Part shown: positions 56,890 to 64,000 of the stretch, piece by piece | Position numbering within the stretch: position 1 is the first letter of the stretch | Layout of the letters: each line of letters starts with the position of its first letter | Made by a program: the position numbers and the translations under genes | From: Marinibacterium profundimaris | Lineage (GTDB): Bacteria > Pseudomonadota > Alphaproteobacteria > Rhodobacterales > Rhodobacteraceae | Direction: 5' to 3' | Assembly (NCBI RefSeq): GCF_002210095.1 | Contig: NZ_AQQR01000003.1 | Coordinates: 248,001 to 312,000 of the forward strand | DNA: 64,000 nucleotides | The notes under the pieces: generated by a model | Databases searched by the model: none | What the model was told of the DNA's origin: nothing | What the model saw: only the letters and a program-made list of their open reading frames with translations

Positions 56890-57245
56890 CGGCAGACACC
56901 TTTCGCCTGGATTGTGGCGAAGACGGCGTGAACATGTCAATGGAGTCTTTCTGACATTTCCAAGAGACGAGACTGAAATCCGCAGATCCACCCCATGCCC
57001 TGCATAGCGACTGGGCTCGCCACCGGCCCGCCTCACCGAGGCCGCCTGTCAGGGCGGACGAGGGCCCCGCGCCGAGGACGAAAAAAGGCGCCCTGCCCCG
57101 CGACAGACGCCGTCCTCCAACCTTGCCGATGTCCGGAAATCCCGCCCTCTCAGGCGGTCTGCTCCTCTTGCCTTGACGCGTCGTACCCGCCCGAACATTC
57201 TGGATCGGTGACATCGCGGGGGGCCGCGCGGAAGAGGGGAAAGCG
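56890..57245. other. 356-base divergent region, GntR operon / aroE
   Basis: Apart from the GntR-side promoter at 56911-56957, a weak plus-strand promoter can be drawn with TTGACG at 57173-57178 and CATTCT at 57196-57201 (17-base spacer), 44 bases before aroE. The middle part is GC-rich with no gene I can support. Confidence 0.45.
56911..56957 (-). promoter_or_regulatory. Promoter and candidate operator of the GntR-led operon
   Basis: On the minus strand, TTGACA (56940-56935) is followed after 18 bases by CACAAT (56916-56911). A perfect inverted repeat ATGTCA (56934-56939), 12 bases, TGACAT (56952-56957) overlaps the -35 box. Binding there would block polymerase. Confidence 0.6.
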
Positions 57246-58127
57246 ATGGAGACGGCTCGGTCTTCGGGACCGCAGGGGATGCGGTCGGGATCTTACCGTC
57301 TGGGTCTTGTCGGACAGGGCATCCAGCTGTCGCGTACACCCGCCATGCACGAGGCCGAAGCCGCGGCGCAGGGCCTGTCCTGCCGCTATGAGCTGTTCGA
57401 TACCGACGCGGGCATCGGGGGATGGAGCGCGGACGCCCTGCCGGACATCCTCGACCGGGCCGAGGCCCAGGGCTTTGCCGGGCTCAACGTCACCTTTCCC
57501 TACAAGCAGGCCGTGATCGCGCATCTGCACCAGCTGTCCGATGCGGCGCGCCGGGTGGGCGCGGTGAACACGGTGGTTTTCCGCGACGGACGGCGACTGG
57601 GGCACAACACCGATTTCTCCGGCTTCGCCGACAGCCTGCGCACCGGCCTGCCCGGCGCGCCGATGGAAGATGTGCTGCTGATCGGCGCAGGCGGCGCGGG
57701 CGCGGCGCTGGCCCATGCGCTGGCCGACGTGGGCGCCGGACGGATCCGCATCGCGGATACCCGGCCCGAGGCCGCGCAAGCCCTTGCCGCCCATGTGGGC
57801 CCCGTCGCCGAGGCGACCGAAGACATCGCGCAGGCCGCGGCCGCCGCGAGCGGGATCATCAATGCCACGCCCGTCGGCATGGCCAAGTTGCCCGGATGCC
57901 CCATCGACCCCGCCCTGCTCGAGCCCCGCCACTGGGTCGCCGACATCATCTATTTCCCGCTGGAAACCGCCTTTTTGCGCGCAGCCCGGGCCATTGGCTG
58001 CCGCACGACCGGCGGCGAAGGCATGGCGGTCTTCCAGGCGGTGCATGCGTTCAGACTGTTCACCGGCCGGCCGGCCGATGCCGAGCGGATGCGGGCCACG
58101 TTCCAGCGGCTGGGAGGACCGGGCTGA
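57246..58127 (+). CDS. aroE: Shikimate/quinate dehydrogenase family (AroE)
   Basis: A 293-residue enzyme. Substrate-binding motif: IQLSRTPAMHEAEA. Catalytic Lys/Asp region: GLNVTFPYKQAV and GHNTDFSGF. NAD(P) loop: LLIGAGGAGAALAHAL. The GIQLSRTP opening is the form I associate with the AroE-like/quinate subgroup rather than housekeeping AroE (SRSP), so catabolic quinate or shikimate use is possible. The start at 57246 has AGAGGGGA upstream; an ATG at 57279 is an alternative. Monocistronic. Confidence 0.86.
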   Translation: METARSSGPQGMRSGSYRLGLVGQGIQLSRTPAMHEAEAAAQGLSCRYELFDTDAGIGGWSADALPDILDRAEAQGFAGLNVTFPYKQAVIAHLHQLSDAARRVGAVNTVVFRDGRRLGHNTDFSGFADSLRTGLPGAPMEDVLLIGAGGAGAALAHALADVGAGRIRIADTRPEAAQALAAHVGPVAEATEDIAQAAAAASGIINATPVGMAKLPGCPIDPALLEPRHWVADIIYFPLETAFLRAARAIGCRTTGGEGMAVFQAVHAFRLFTGRPADAERMRATFQRLGGPG

Positions 58128-58165
58128 GCGGCCGGACGCGGCGGAACCGGCCGGGACAAAAGCAA

Positions 58166-58197
58166 AGGGCCTGCCCCCGGATGCGGAGGCAGGCCCT
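58166..58197. terminator. Bidirectional terminator between aroE and the RND operon
   Basis: A perfect 10-base stem (AGGGCCTGCC with GGCAGGCCCT) and 12-base loop. On the minus strand the right arm is followed by TTGCTTTTG, which suits termination of the RND operon. It lies between convergent genes. Confidence 0.8.
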
Positions 58198-58224
58198 GTC
58201 GCGTGTTTCTGTGCGTGGTCCGGC

Positions 58225-61200
58225 TCAGCCGGTCTGTCCGGGTCCGGCGCCCGGCTCGTCCGGCGATCCGTGCACCTTCTCGCGGAACCGCTGCGCCAGC
58301 ACGTAAAGCGCGGGGATGATGAAGATTCCCACCACCGCCGCCGCGATCATGCCGCCGAAGACCGGCACGCCGACCCCGCGCCGCGCCAGCATCGAGGCCC
58401 CCTCGGCGACCACCAGCGGGAAAAGACCGGCGATGAAGGCGAAGCTGGTCATCATCACCGCCCGGAACCGGGCCCGCGCGCCATCCACGGCGGCGTCGAC
58501 GATGCTTTCGCCCTGGTTGCGCCGGTCCATGGCGAATTCCACGATCAGGATCGCGTTCTTCGCCGCCAGCGCGATCAGCACCACCAGCCCGATCTGCGCA
58601 TAGACGTTGTTGGCCAGCCCCGACAGCCGCAGCGCGATCAGCGCCCCGCAACTGGCGAAGGACACCGACAGCAGCACGCCAACCGGGATCGTCCAGCTTT
58701 CATAGAGCGCCACCAGGAACAGGTAGGCAAACAGCACCGCCAGCCCCAGCACGATGGGCGTCTTGCCGGCGGCGTCGATCTCCTGCTGGGCGGTGCCCGT
58801 CCATTCGAAATCGTAGCCCGCCGGCAGGGACGTGGCCGAGATCTCTTCCATCGCCTCCAGCGCGGTGCCCGAGGACACGCCGGGCGCCGGCCCGCCGTTG
58901 ATCGTCACGCTGCGATAGTTGTTGTAGCGCGTCAGCGCCTGCGGCCCGGCCTCCAGGCTGACCCGCGCCACCGAATCCAGCGGCACCATCTCTCCCTGGT
59001 CGTTGCGCACATGGATGCGCCCGATGTCCGACACGCTCTGGCGATAGCGTTCCTCGGCCTCGACATTGACCTGCCAGGTGCGACCGAAGAGGTTCATGTC
59101 GTTGACGTAATAGCCACCCAGCGTGGCCTGCATCGTCCGAAACAGGGTGTTCACGTCGACGCCCAGCGTCTGCAGCCGGTCGCGGTCGAGATCGAGGTTC
59201 AGCACCGGCGAGTTCGCCGAGTAGGTCGTGTAAACCCCCGCCAGCCTGTCGTCCGAATGGGTGGCCGTCACCAGCCCCCGCGCCGTTGCGCCCAGCTCGG
59301 TCGGGTCGGCGCCCTGCAGCGACAGCAGCTCGTACTGAAAGCCCGCCCCGGTGCCCAGCCCGATGATCGGCGGCAGGTTGAAGGGCACCCCGATCGCCGT
59401 GGTCAGCTGCGCCAGCTGGCCGCGCGCGCGGGCGATGGCGGCATCCACCGTCTCGTCCGGCGCGGTGCGCTCGTCGAAGGGCTTCATGATGACGATGGCA
59501 AACCCGCTGTTCGACTTGGCAAGGCCGTCGACGAAGCTGTAGCCGCTCACCGTCTCGATGCTCTCCACGCCGGGGCCGTCCTTCAGCGTGTCGTAGACCT
59601 GGGCCATCGTCTCGCGCGTGCGGTTGATCGAGGCCCCGTCGGGCAACGCCATCTCGACGAAAAAGGCGCCCTGGTCCTCGGTCGGCAGGAAGCCCGAGGG
59701 CGTCGTCTTGAACAGGAAGGCCGCGCCGCCGATCGCCACGGCGAGGAACACCAGCGACAGCACCGCGCGCCGCGCCAGCACCCCCGCGACCGAGGCATAG
59801 CCCAGTCCCGCGCGGTCGATCTGTTTCGAGAGCCAGGCCAGCGGTCCCTTGGGCGGGCCGGAATGACGCTTCAGCAGCAGCGAACACAGTGCCGGGCTAA
59901 GCGTCAGGGCGTTGAGCGCCGAGATCAGCATCGAAAAGGACACCGCCACGGCGAATTGCTGGAAGATCGTGCCGCTGATGCCGGGAATGAAGGCCACCGG
60001 CACGAAGACCGACAGCAGCACCAGCGTGATCGCCAGGATCGGGGCGGTGATCTGCTCCATCGCCACCTCGGTCGCCTCGGGCACGGTCAGCTCGGGCCGG
60101 TCCGACATCACCTTTTCGACGTTCTCGATCACCACGATGGCGTCGTCGACCACGATCCCGATCGCCAGCACCAGCGCCAGCAGCGAAATCGTGTTGAGCG
60201 AAAAGCCCAGGATCAGCAGGAACGACATCGCGCCCACCAGCGAGACCGGCACGGCGATCAGCGGGATGATCGTCATCCGCAGGCTGCCGAGAAACAGGAA
60301 GACCACGATGACGACGAGGATGAAGGCCTCGCCCAGGGTCTTCAGCACCTCCTCGATACTGGCGCGCACGAAGCTGACCGAATTGTAGGGCACTGACCAG
60401 GTGATATCGTCGGGAAACGCCTGCTGGGCCTGGGTCAGGGTGTCGTGGATCTGCTCGGACGTGCTGAGCGCATTGGCGCCGGGCGCGAGATAGACGCCGA
60501 TCATCGCCGTGGGCTGTCCGTTGAACTTCGCCTCGCTGTCGAGCGATTTCGCCCCCAGCTCGACCCGGGCGATGTCACCCAGCCGCACGTAAGAGCCGTC
60601 TGCCTCGGCCCGGACGATGATCTGTTCGAACTCCTCGACCGTCGACAGCCGGCCCTGGGTCTGGATGTTCAGCTGGAACACCGGGTCCGAGGTCATCGGC
60701 TGCGCGCCGATCCGGCCGATGGCGGCCTGGGTGTTCTGGGCGTTGATCGCGTTGATGACGTCGTCCGGCGTCAGGTTCAGGTTGGTCATCGCGTCGATGT
60801 TCAGCCAGGCCCGCATGGAATAATCCTGCGCGCCGAAGAGGATGGCATCGCCCACCCCGTCGACCCGCTTGACCCGGTCCATGACGTTGATCGTGGCGAA
60901 GTTCGACAGGTAGAGATCGTCCTGCGTCGGATCGGACGAGCTGATGTTGATCACCTGCAGCAGCGCCGAGGATTTCTTCTTGGTGCTGACGCCGATCCGC
61001 GTGACCTGATCGGGCAGCGAGGATTCCGCCAGCGCGACCCGGTTCTGCAGGTTGACCGTATTGATGTCCGGATCGGTGCCGGGCGCGAAGGTCACGTTCA
61101 GCGTGTAGCTGCCGTTCGAGCCGCTGGTCGAGCTCATGTAGAGCATGTCGGACACGCCGACGACCTGCGCCTCGATCGGCTGGGCGACCGTGGCCTCGAC

Positions 61201-61371
61201 CACGTCGGCGCCCGCGCCGGGGTAATTGGCGGTGACCTGCACCTGCGGCGGAACGATGTCGGGGAACTGCGCGACGGGCAGCTGCAGAAGCGAGATGACC
61301 CCGGCCAGGGTGATGACGATGGAGATGACCAGCGCCATCCTTGGCCGGTGAATGAAGACCTTCGAAATCAT
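58225..61371 (-). CDS. RND efflux transporter inner-membrane subunit (AcrB/MexB family)
   Basis: A 1048-residue inner-membrane pump with two large periplasmic loops and about twelve helices. The proton-relay Asp pair is in [15 protein letters not shown] at about residues 407-408, as in AcrB. The opening [20 protein letters not shown] and [19 protein letters not shown] match the HAE1 class. It exports hydrophobic or amphipathic compounds by proton antiport together with the adaptor coded four bases upstream and an outer-membrane channel that is not in the window. Confidence 0.93.
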   Translation of the reverse strand: MISKVFIHRPRMALVISIVITLAGVISLLQLPVAQFPDIVPPQVQVTANYPGAGADVVEATVAQPIEAQVVGVSDMLYMSSTSGSNGSYTLNVTFAPGTDPDINTVNLQNRVALAESSLPDQVTRIGVSTKKKSSALLQVINISSSDPTQDDLYLSNFATINVMDRVKRVDGVGDAILFGAQDYSMRAWLNIDAMTNLNLTPDDVINAINAQNTQAAIGRIGAQPMTSDPVFQLNIQTQGRLSTVEEFEQIIVRAEADGSYVRLGDIARVELGAKSLDSEAKFNGQPTAMIGVYLAPGANALSTSEQIHDTLTQAQQAFPDDITWSVPYNSVSFVRASIEEVLKTLGEAFILVVIVVFLFLGSLRMTIIPLIAVPVSLVGAMSFLLILGFSLNTISLLALVLAIGIVVDDAIVVIENVEKVMSDRPELTVPEATEVAMEQITAPILAITLVLLSVFVPVAFIPGISGTIFQQFAVAVSFSMLISALNALTLSPALCSLLLKRHSGPPKGPLAWLSKQIDRAGLGYASVAGVLARRAVLSLVFLAVAIGGAAFLFKTTPSGFLPTEDQGAFFVEMALPDGASINRTRETMAQVYDTLKDGPGVESIETVSGYSFVDGLAKSNSGFAIVIMKPFDERTAPDETVDAAIARARGQLAQLTTAIGVPFNLPPIIGLGTGAGFQYELLSLQGADPTELGATARGLVTATHSDDRLAGVYTTYSANSPVLNLDLDRDRLQTLGVDVNTLFRTMQATLGGYYVNDMNLFGRTWQVNVEAEERYRQSVSDIGRIHVRNDQGEMVPLDSVARVSLEAGPQALTRYNNYRSVTINGGPAPGVSSGTALEAMEEISATSLPAGYDFEWTGTAQQEIDAAGKTPIVLGLAVLFAYLFLVALYESWTIPVGVLLSVSFASCGALIALRLSGLANNVYAQIGLVVLIALAAKNAILIVEFAMDRRNQGESIVDAAVDGARARFRAVMMTSFAFIAGLFPLVVAEGASMLARRGVGVPVFGGMIAAAVVGIFIIPALYVLAQRFREKVHGSPDEPGAGPGQTG

Positions 61372-61375
61372 CGCT

Positions 61376-62851
61376 TTACTCCGACGGTGCCGCGGTGGAC
61401 CCGCCGGATGTGGTGGTGCCTTGCGGTGTCGTGGGCTGCGCGCCGGCCGCCTGCGGCGTGACGGGCTGCCCGGGCCGCGCGCGCTGAACGCCTTCCGTGA
61501 TCACCTGTTCGCCCACCTTCAGCCCGTCGGCCACGACGACCTCGGTGCCGGCCATGCGGCCGACGCTGATTGATCGTTTCTCGACCACGTCCTTGTCACC
61601 GACCAGAAGCACGAAGTACCCGCCCTGATCGCGCTGCAGCGCCGAGGCGGGGATCACGAGCGAATCCGCGCCGGTGTCCTGGGTCAGCGTGACCTGCACC
61701 AGCTGGCCATCGCGCAGCACGCCGTCCGGGTTTGGAAAGCTCGCCCGCACGAGGATCGTGTCGGTGCCCGGCTGGACCTGGGTATCGACGACCTTGACCG
61801 TGCCGTCCTGCCCGTAGCCGCGTCCGTTGGCCAGCGTGATCGACACCGCCAGGGGGGCGGTGCTGACCGGTGCCGCCATCGATGCATCGGCCGCCGCGGA
61901 TGCGGCCGCCGCCCCGTCTGCCGTACCGCCCGCCGTCGTATCCGAACCGCTGTCGGAGGACGCCGCAGCGTCCGTCGCTGCGCTGTCGTCGCCGGTCGCA
62001 GCGGTACCGGAGCTGGTGTCACCCGACGCGGATCCGGACCCCGATGCGCCCTGCCCCGCGGCGTCGCCCGCATCCGCCTCTCCGTGCCCCAGGAAATTCA
62101 GAAGCCGCGCCTCGGCCACGGGGAAATCCACGTAGATCGGATCGATGCTGCTGACGGTCACCATGGCGCCGGTCGCCTCGGACACATAGGTGCCCACGGA
62201 CATTTCTGTCAGCCCGACGCGTCCGTCGAAGGGGGCGGCCATGGTGGTATAGGAGAGGTTCAGCTGAGCATTCTGCAGTTCGCCCTGCAGCTGCTCAAGC
62301 TCACCCTGGGCCTGGCCCTGCTTGGCTTGGGCTTCCTGCAGCACGTTCTCGGCCGCGACATTGTCGGTGACCAGCTGCTGCTGACGGTCGACCTGGATGT
62401 CGGCCAGCTTTTTGGCGGCCTCTGCGGCCTTGATCTGGCCCTGGATCTGGGTGATCGCGGCTTGGTAGGCGTCAGGCTGGATTTCAAACAGGGTCTGGCC
62501 TTCGGTGACTGCGCTGCCCTCGTCGAAGCCGATCGACAGCAGGAAACCCGAGACGCGCGGCAGGACGTCGACCCGGTCCACGGCCCGGACGCGGCCGGTG
62601 AACTGCGCGGTCTGAGCCACATCGCGGCTTTCAACCGCGACGGTGCCGACCCGAGGCGCCTGCGCGGCCTGCTGATCCTGCGCCAGGGCCGGCGCACCGG
62701 CCAGAAGCAGTGCGCCCAGCCCCATGCCCGCCGCCCTCAGGCCGTATCGGCGCCGGCCCGGCAGCCGCGACCAAGGGGTTTCCGTCACTGTGGCCGCGGC
62801 GCCAAAAGGCCGCTCCGACTTAGGGTCATTCCAGCTGTCAAACATGCCCAA
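61376..62851 (-). CDS. RND efflux periplasmic adaptor (membrane fusion protein) with low-complexity insert
   Basis: A 491-residue adaptor. Order: N-terminal polar stretch, signal region ([20 protein letters not shown], about 36-57), lipoyl/beta domain ([20 protein letters not shown]), helical hairpin ([20 protein letters not shown]), then [14 protein letters not shown] Ser/Thr/Ala/Gly/Asp-rich insert of about 73 residues (about 255-328) interrupts the beta-barrel domain before [15 protein letters not shown]. The C-terminus is Thr/Ser/Pro-rich. Typical adaptors are 370-400 residues, so the insert and tails explain the extra length. First gene of the operon; a second ATG at 62845 is equally possible. 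Confidence 0.9.
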   Translation of the reverse strand: MGMFDSWNDPKSERPFGAAATVTETPWSRLPGRRRYGLRAAGMGLGALLLAGAPALAQDQQAAQAPRVGTVAVESRDVAQTAQFTGRVRAVDRVDVLPRVSGFLLSIGFDEGSAVTEGQTLFEIQPDAYQAAITQIQGQIKAAEAAKKLADIQVDRQQQLVTDNVAAENVLQEAQAKQGQAQGELEQLQGELQNAQLNLSYTTMAAPFDGRVGLTEMSVGTYVSEATGAMVTVSSIDPIYVDFPVAEARLLNFLGHGEADAGDAAGQGASGSGSASGDTSSGTAATGDDSAATDAAASSDSGSDTTAGGTADGAAAASAAADASMAAPVSTAPLAVSITLANGRGYGQDGTVKVVDTQVQPGTDTILVRASFPNPDGVLRDGQLVQVTLTQDTGADSLVIPASALQRDQGGYFVLLVGDKDVVEKRSISVGRMAGTEVVVADGLKVGEQVITEGVQRARPGQPVTPQAAGAQPTTPQGTTTSGGSTAAPSE

Positions 62852-63182
62852 CCAAGCTTAATGCGAATCCATTCCTTTCGGAGGCCTAACATAAACACTT
62901 GAAAATACATGTACGTTATTGGCCCGCTGCCTGCATTGTGTTCTCCGGCATGGTTTTGATGCCGCGGCCCGGAGCGATTGGCACGTAAACGAAAGACCCT
63001 GACAGGCCTGCCGAACCGGGACGGGGATCAGTTGGGACACACTGCGGCCGTCGTGTCGAGTTCGGCCCGGTCCTGCCGTGCCTTCAACACGCTGCAGCTT
63101 GTCCCCTATCATTCCAGGCGACGCTTGCCCCCCGCCATCGGCATAGGGCCACTTTCACGGGTCACCGCACCCAAGATCCCGG
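62852..63182. other. 331-base region upstream of the RND operon
   Basis: An AT-rich stretch at 62888-62920 contains TACATGTA (62906-62913) in GAAAATACATGTACGTTATT, a possible operator of a TetR-type regulator and promoter of the efflux operon. No regulator gene is adjacent. The remaining 250 bases hold no gene I can support. Confidence 0.45.
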
Positions 63183-64000
63183 TCAGATGCCGAACGGATC
63201 GGACACGTCAGGCACATGGCCCGAGGCCTCCAGCAGCGCGCCGACCCGGAGCAGCAGATCCTCGCGCCAGCGCCGCGCGACAAGCTGCACGCCCAGCGGG
63301 CGGTTGTCGGCCGCGCCGGTGGCCAGGCTCAGCGCCGGCATCCCCAGCGCCGGCAATCCGCGCTGTGTCAGCTGCGCCTCGTAGACCCCCGCGAAGCTTT
63401 CGGGCGAGGCCACGTCGGATTGCTGGTCGAAGGGCAGTTCGCCGGAGACCGGGCAGATCAGCAGCGGGTATCGGTCAAGAAAGGCGTCCCACTCGCGCAT
63501 CAGCCCGACCCGGCGGCGCAGGGCCTCCATCACCGACGGCAGGTCGGCCGAGCCCGCATCCTTCGACATCTGGTCGAAGACAAAGAGCGAATCCGCCTCC
63601 CCTTCTTCCGACAGGACGCTGGCCGCCGCAAAGCCGGTCTCGGCCATCCAGAGCGTCGCGTTCACCTCGGCCGCGGCGCGCATGGGCGGGCAGTCGACCT
63701 CCTCGACCACCCAGCCTTCGGCCTCCAGCCTGCGGGCCGTGGCGATCAGGGCCTCGCGCACCGGTTCGGCCACAGGCATGCCATCGGGCGCCAGCGTCAG
63801 CGCGGCGCGTTTCTCGAACGCCCCGCTGTCGTAGGGCATGGGCACGTGCCAGGGATCGCGGATGTCGGGCCGGGCCATGACCCGGAACCCAAGGTCGAGA
63901 TCGGCCATCGTCCGCGCGATCGGGCCCGAGACGGCCATCAGCTGGGCGCCGATGAAGCGGTCGGGGCCGGAGGAATTCCACGCCGGAACCCGACCGACCG
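63183..64000 (-). CDS. Amidase (amidase-signature family), C-terminal part
   Basis: At least 272 residues of the C-terminal half; the gene enters from the right edge. The frame includes GRVPAWNSSGPDRFIG and AVSGPIARTMADLDLGFRVM, typical of the amidase-signature family after the catalytic core, and ends QLVARRWREDLLLRVGALLE. The Ser-cis-Ser-Lys residues are outside the window. Family members hydrolyse amides and glutamyl or aryl amides; substrate unknown. No terminator is obvious after the stop. Confidence 0.9.
   Translation of the reverse strand, partial: VGRVPAWNSSGPDRFIGAQLMAVSGPIARTMADLDLGFRVMARPDIRDPWHVPMPYDSGAFEKRAALTLAPDGMPVAEPVREALIATARRLEAEGWVVEEVDCPPMRAAAEVNATLWMAETGFAAASVLSEEGEADSLFVFDQMSKDAGSADLPSVMEALRRRVGLMREWDAFLDRYPLLICPVSGELPFDQQSDVASPESFAGVYEAQLTQRGLPALGMPALSLATGAADNRPLGVQLVARRWREDLLLRVGALLEASGHVPDVSDPFGI

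Overview
The window is GC-rich, densely coded DNA from an alphaproteobacterium. It most resembles the marine Roseobacter group of Rhodobacteraceae. The evidence is a trimethylamine-monooxygenase start at the left edge, type III glutamine-synthetase-family enzymes, many solute-binding-protein transporters (TRAP and ABC), an OxyR/KatG pair, and small palindromic intergenic repeats of a kind I associate with Rhodobacterales. I see no rRNA, tRNA, CRISPR array, phage or insertion sequence. The genus cannot be fixed by eye.

Layout. 1-12 kb is a nitrogen and amine region: the start of Tmm; a class-I glutamine-amidotransferase / MetX-like hydrolase / GMC-oxidoreductase operon; a cytochrome P450 translationally coupled to a glutamine-synthetase-like ligase; an ammonium transporter with a 55-residue membrane protein behind it; a TPR protein; and a second glutamine-synthetase-like gene (GlnT/GMAS type). 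12-19.5 kb holds mostly single genes: YdcF-like, a UDP-sugar 6-dehydrogenase, diaminopropionate ammonia-lyase, Tex, and two short membrane proteins of unknown function. 19.6-24.7 kb holds a TRAP transporter, a GNAT acetyltransferase and OxyR. OxyR is divergent from katG, which is followed by rpe. 28-35 kb holds a secreted unknown and a Ugp-like sugar-phosphate importer with an internal glycerophosphodiesterase and an RpiR regulator. 35-41.5 kb has a peptide-type ABC importer lacking its own ATPases, divergent from a metal-dependent amidohydrolase coupled to a CobW-type GTPase. 41.5-47.5 kb holds single genes and small operons: acyltransferase, GlcG-like, site-2 protease, serine hydrolase and FMN reductase.

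47.7-56.9 kb is one tight nine-gene minus-strand operon: GntR regulator, complete peptide-type ABC importer, SDR, NodB-type deacetylase and gamma-glutamyltransferase. A perfect inverted repeat overlaps its likely promoter. It looks like a self-contained uptake and breakdown route for an amide or peptide-like compound. The right end has aroE, a two-gene RND efflux system whose adaptor carries a long low-complexity insert, and the 3' part of an amidase cut by the window edge.

The most interesting idea is in the first 12 kb. Ligase (GS-like), oxygenase (P450) and class-I amidotransferase together match the logic of gamma-glutamylated amine degradation known from aniline (TdnQ/TdnT, AtdA1/A2) and isopropylamine (IpuC/IpuF) pathways. 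Here a P450 would be the oxygenase and an ammonium transporter lies beside it. This is inference from gene content, not a demonstrated pathway.
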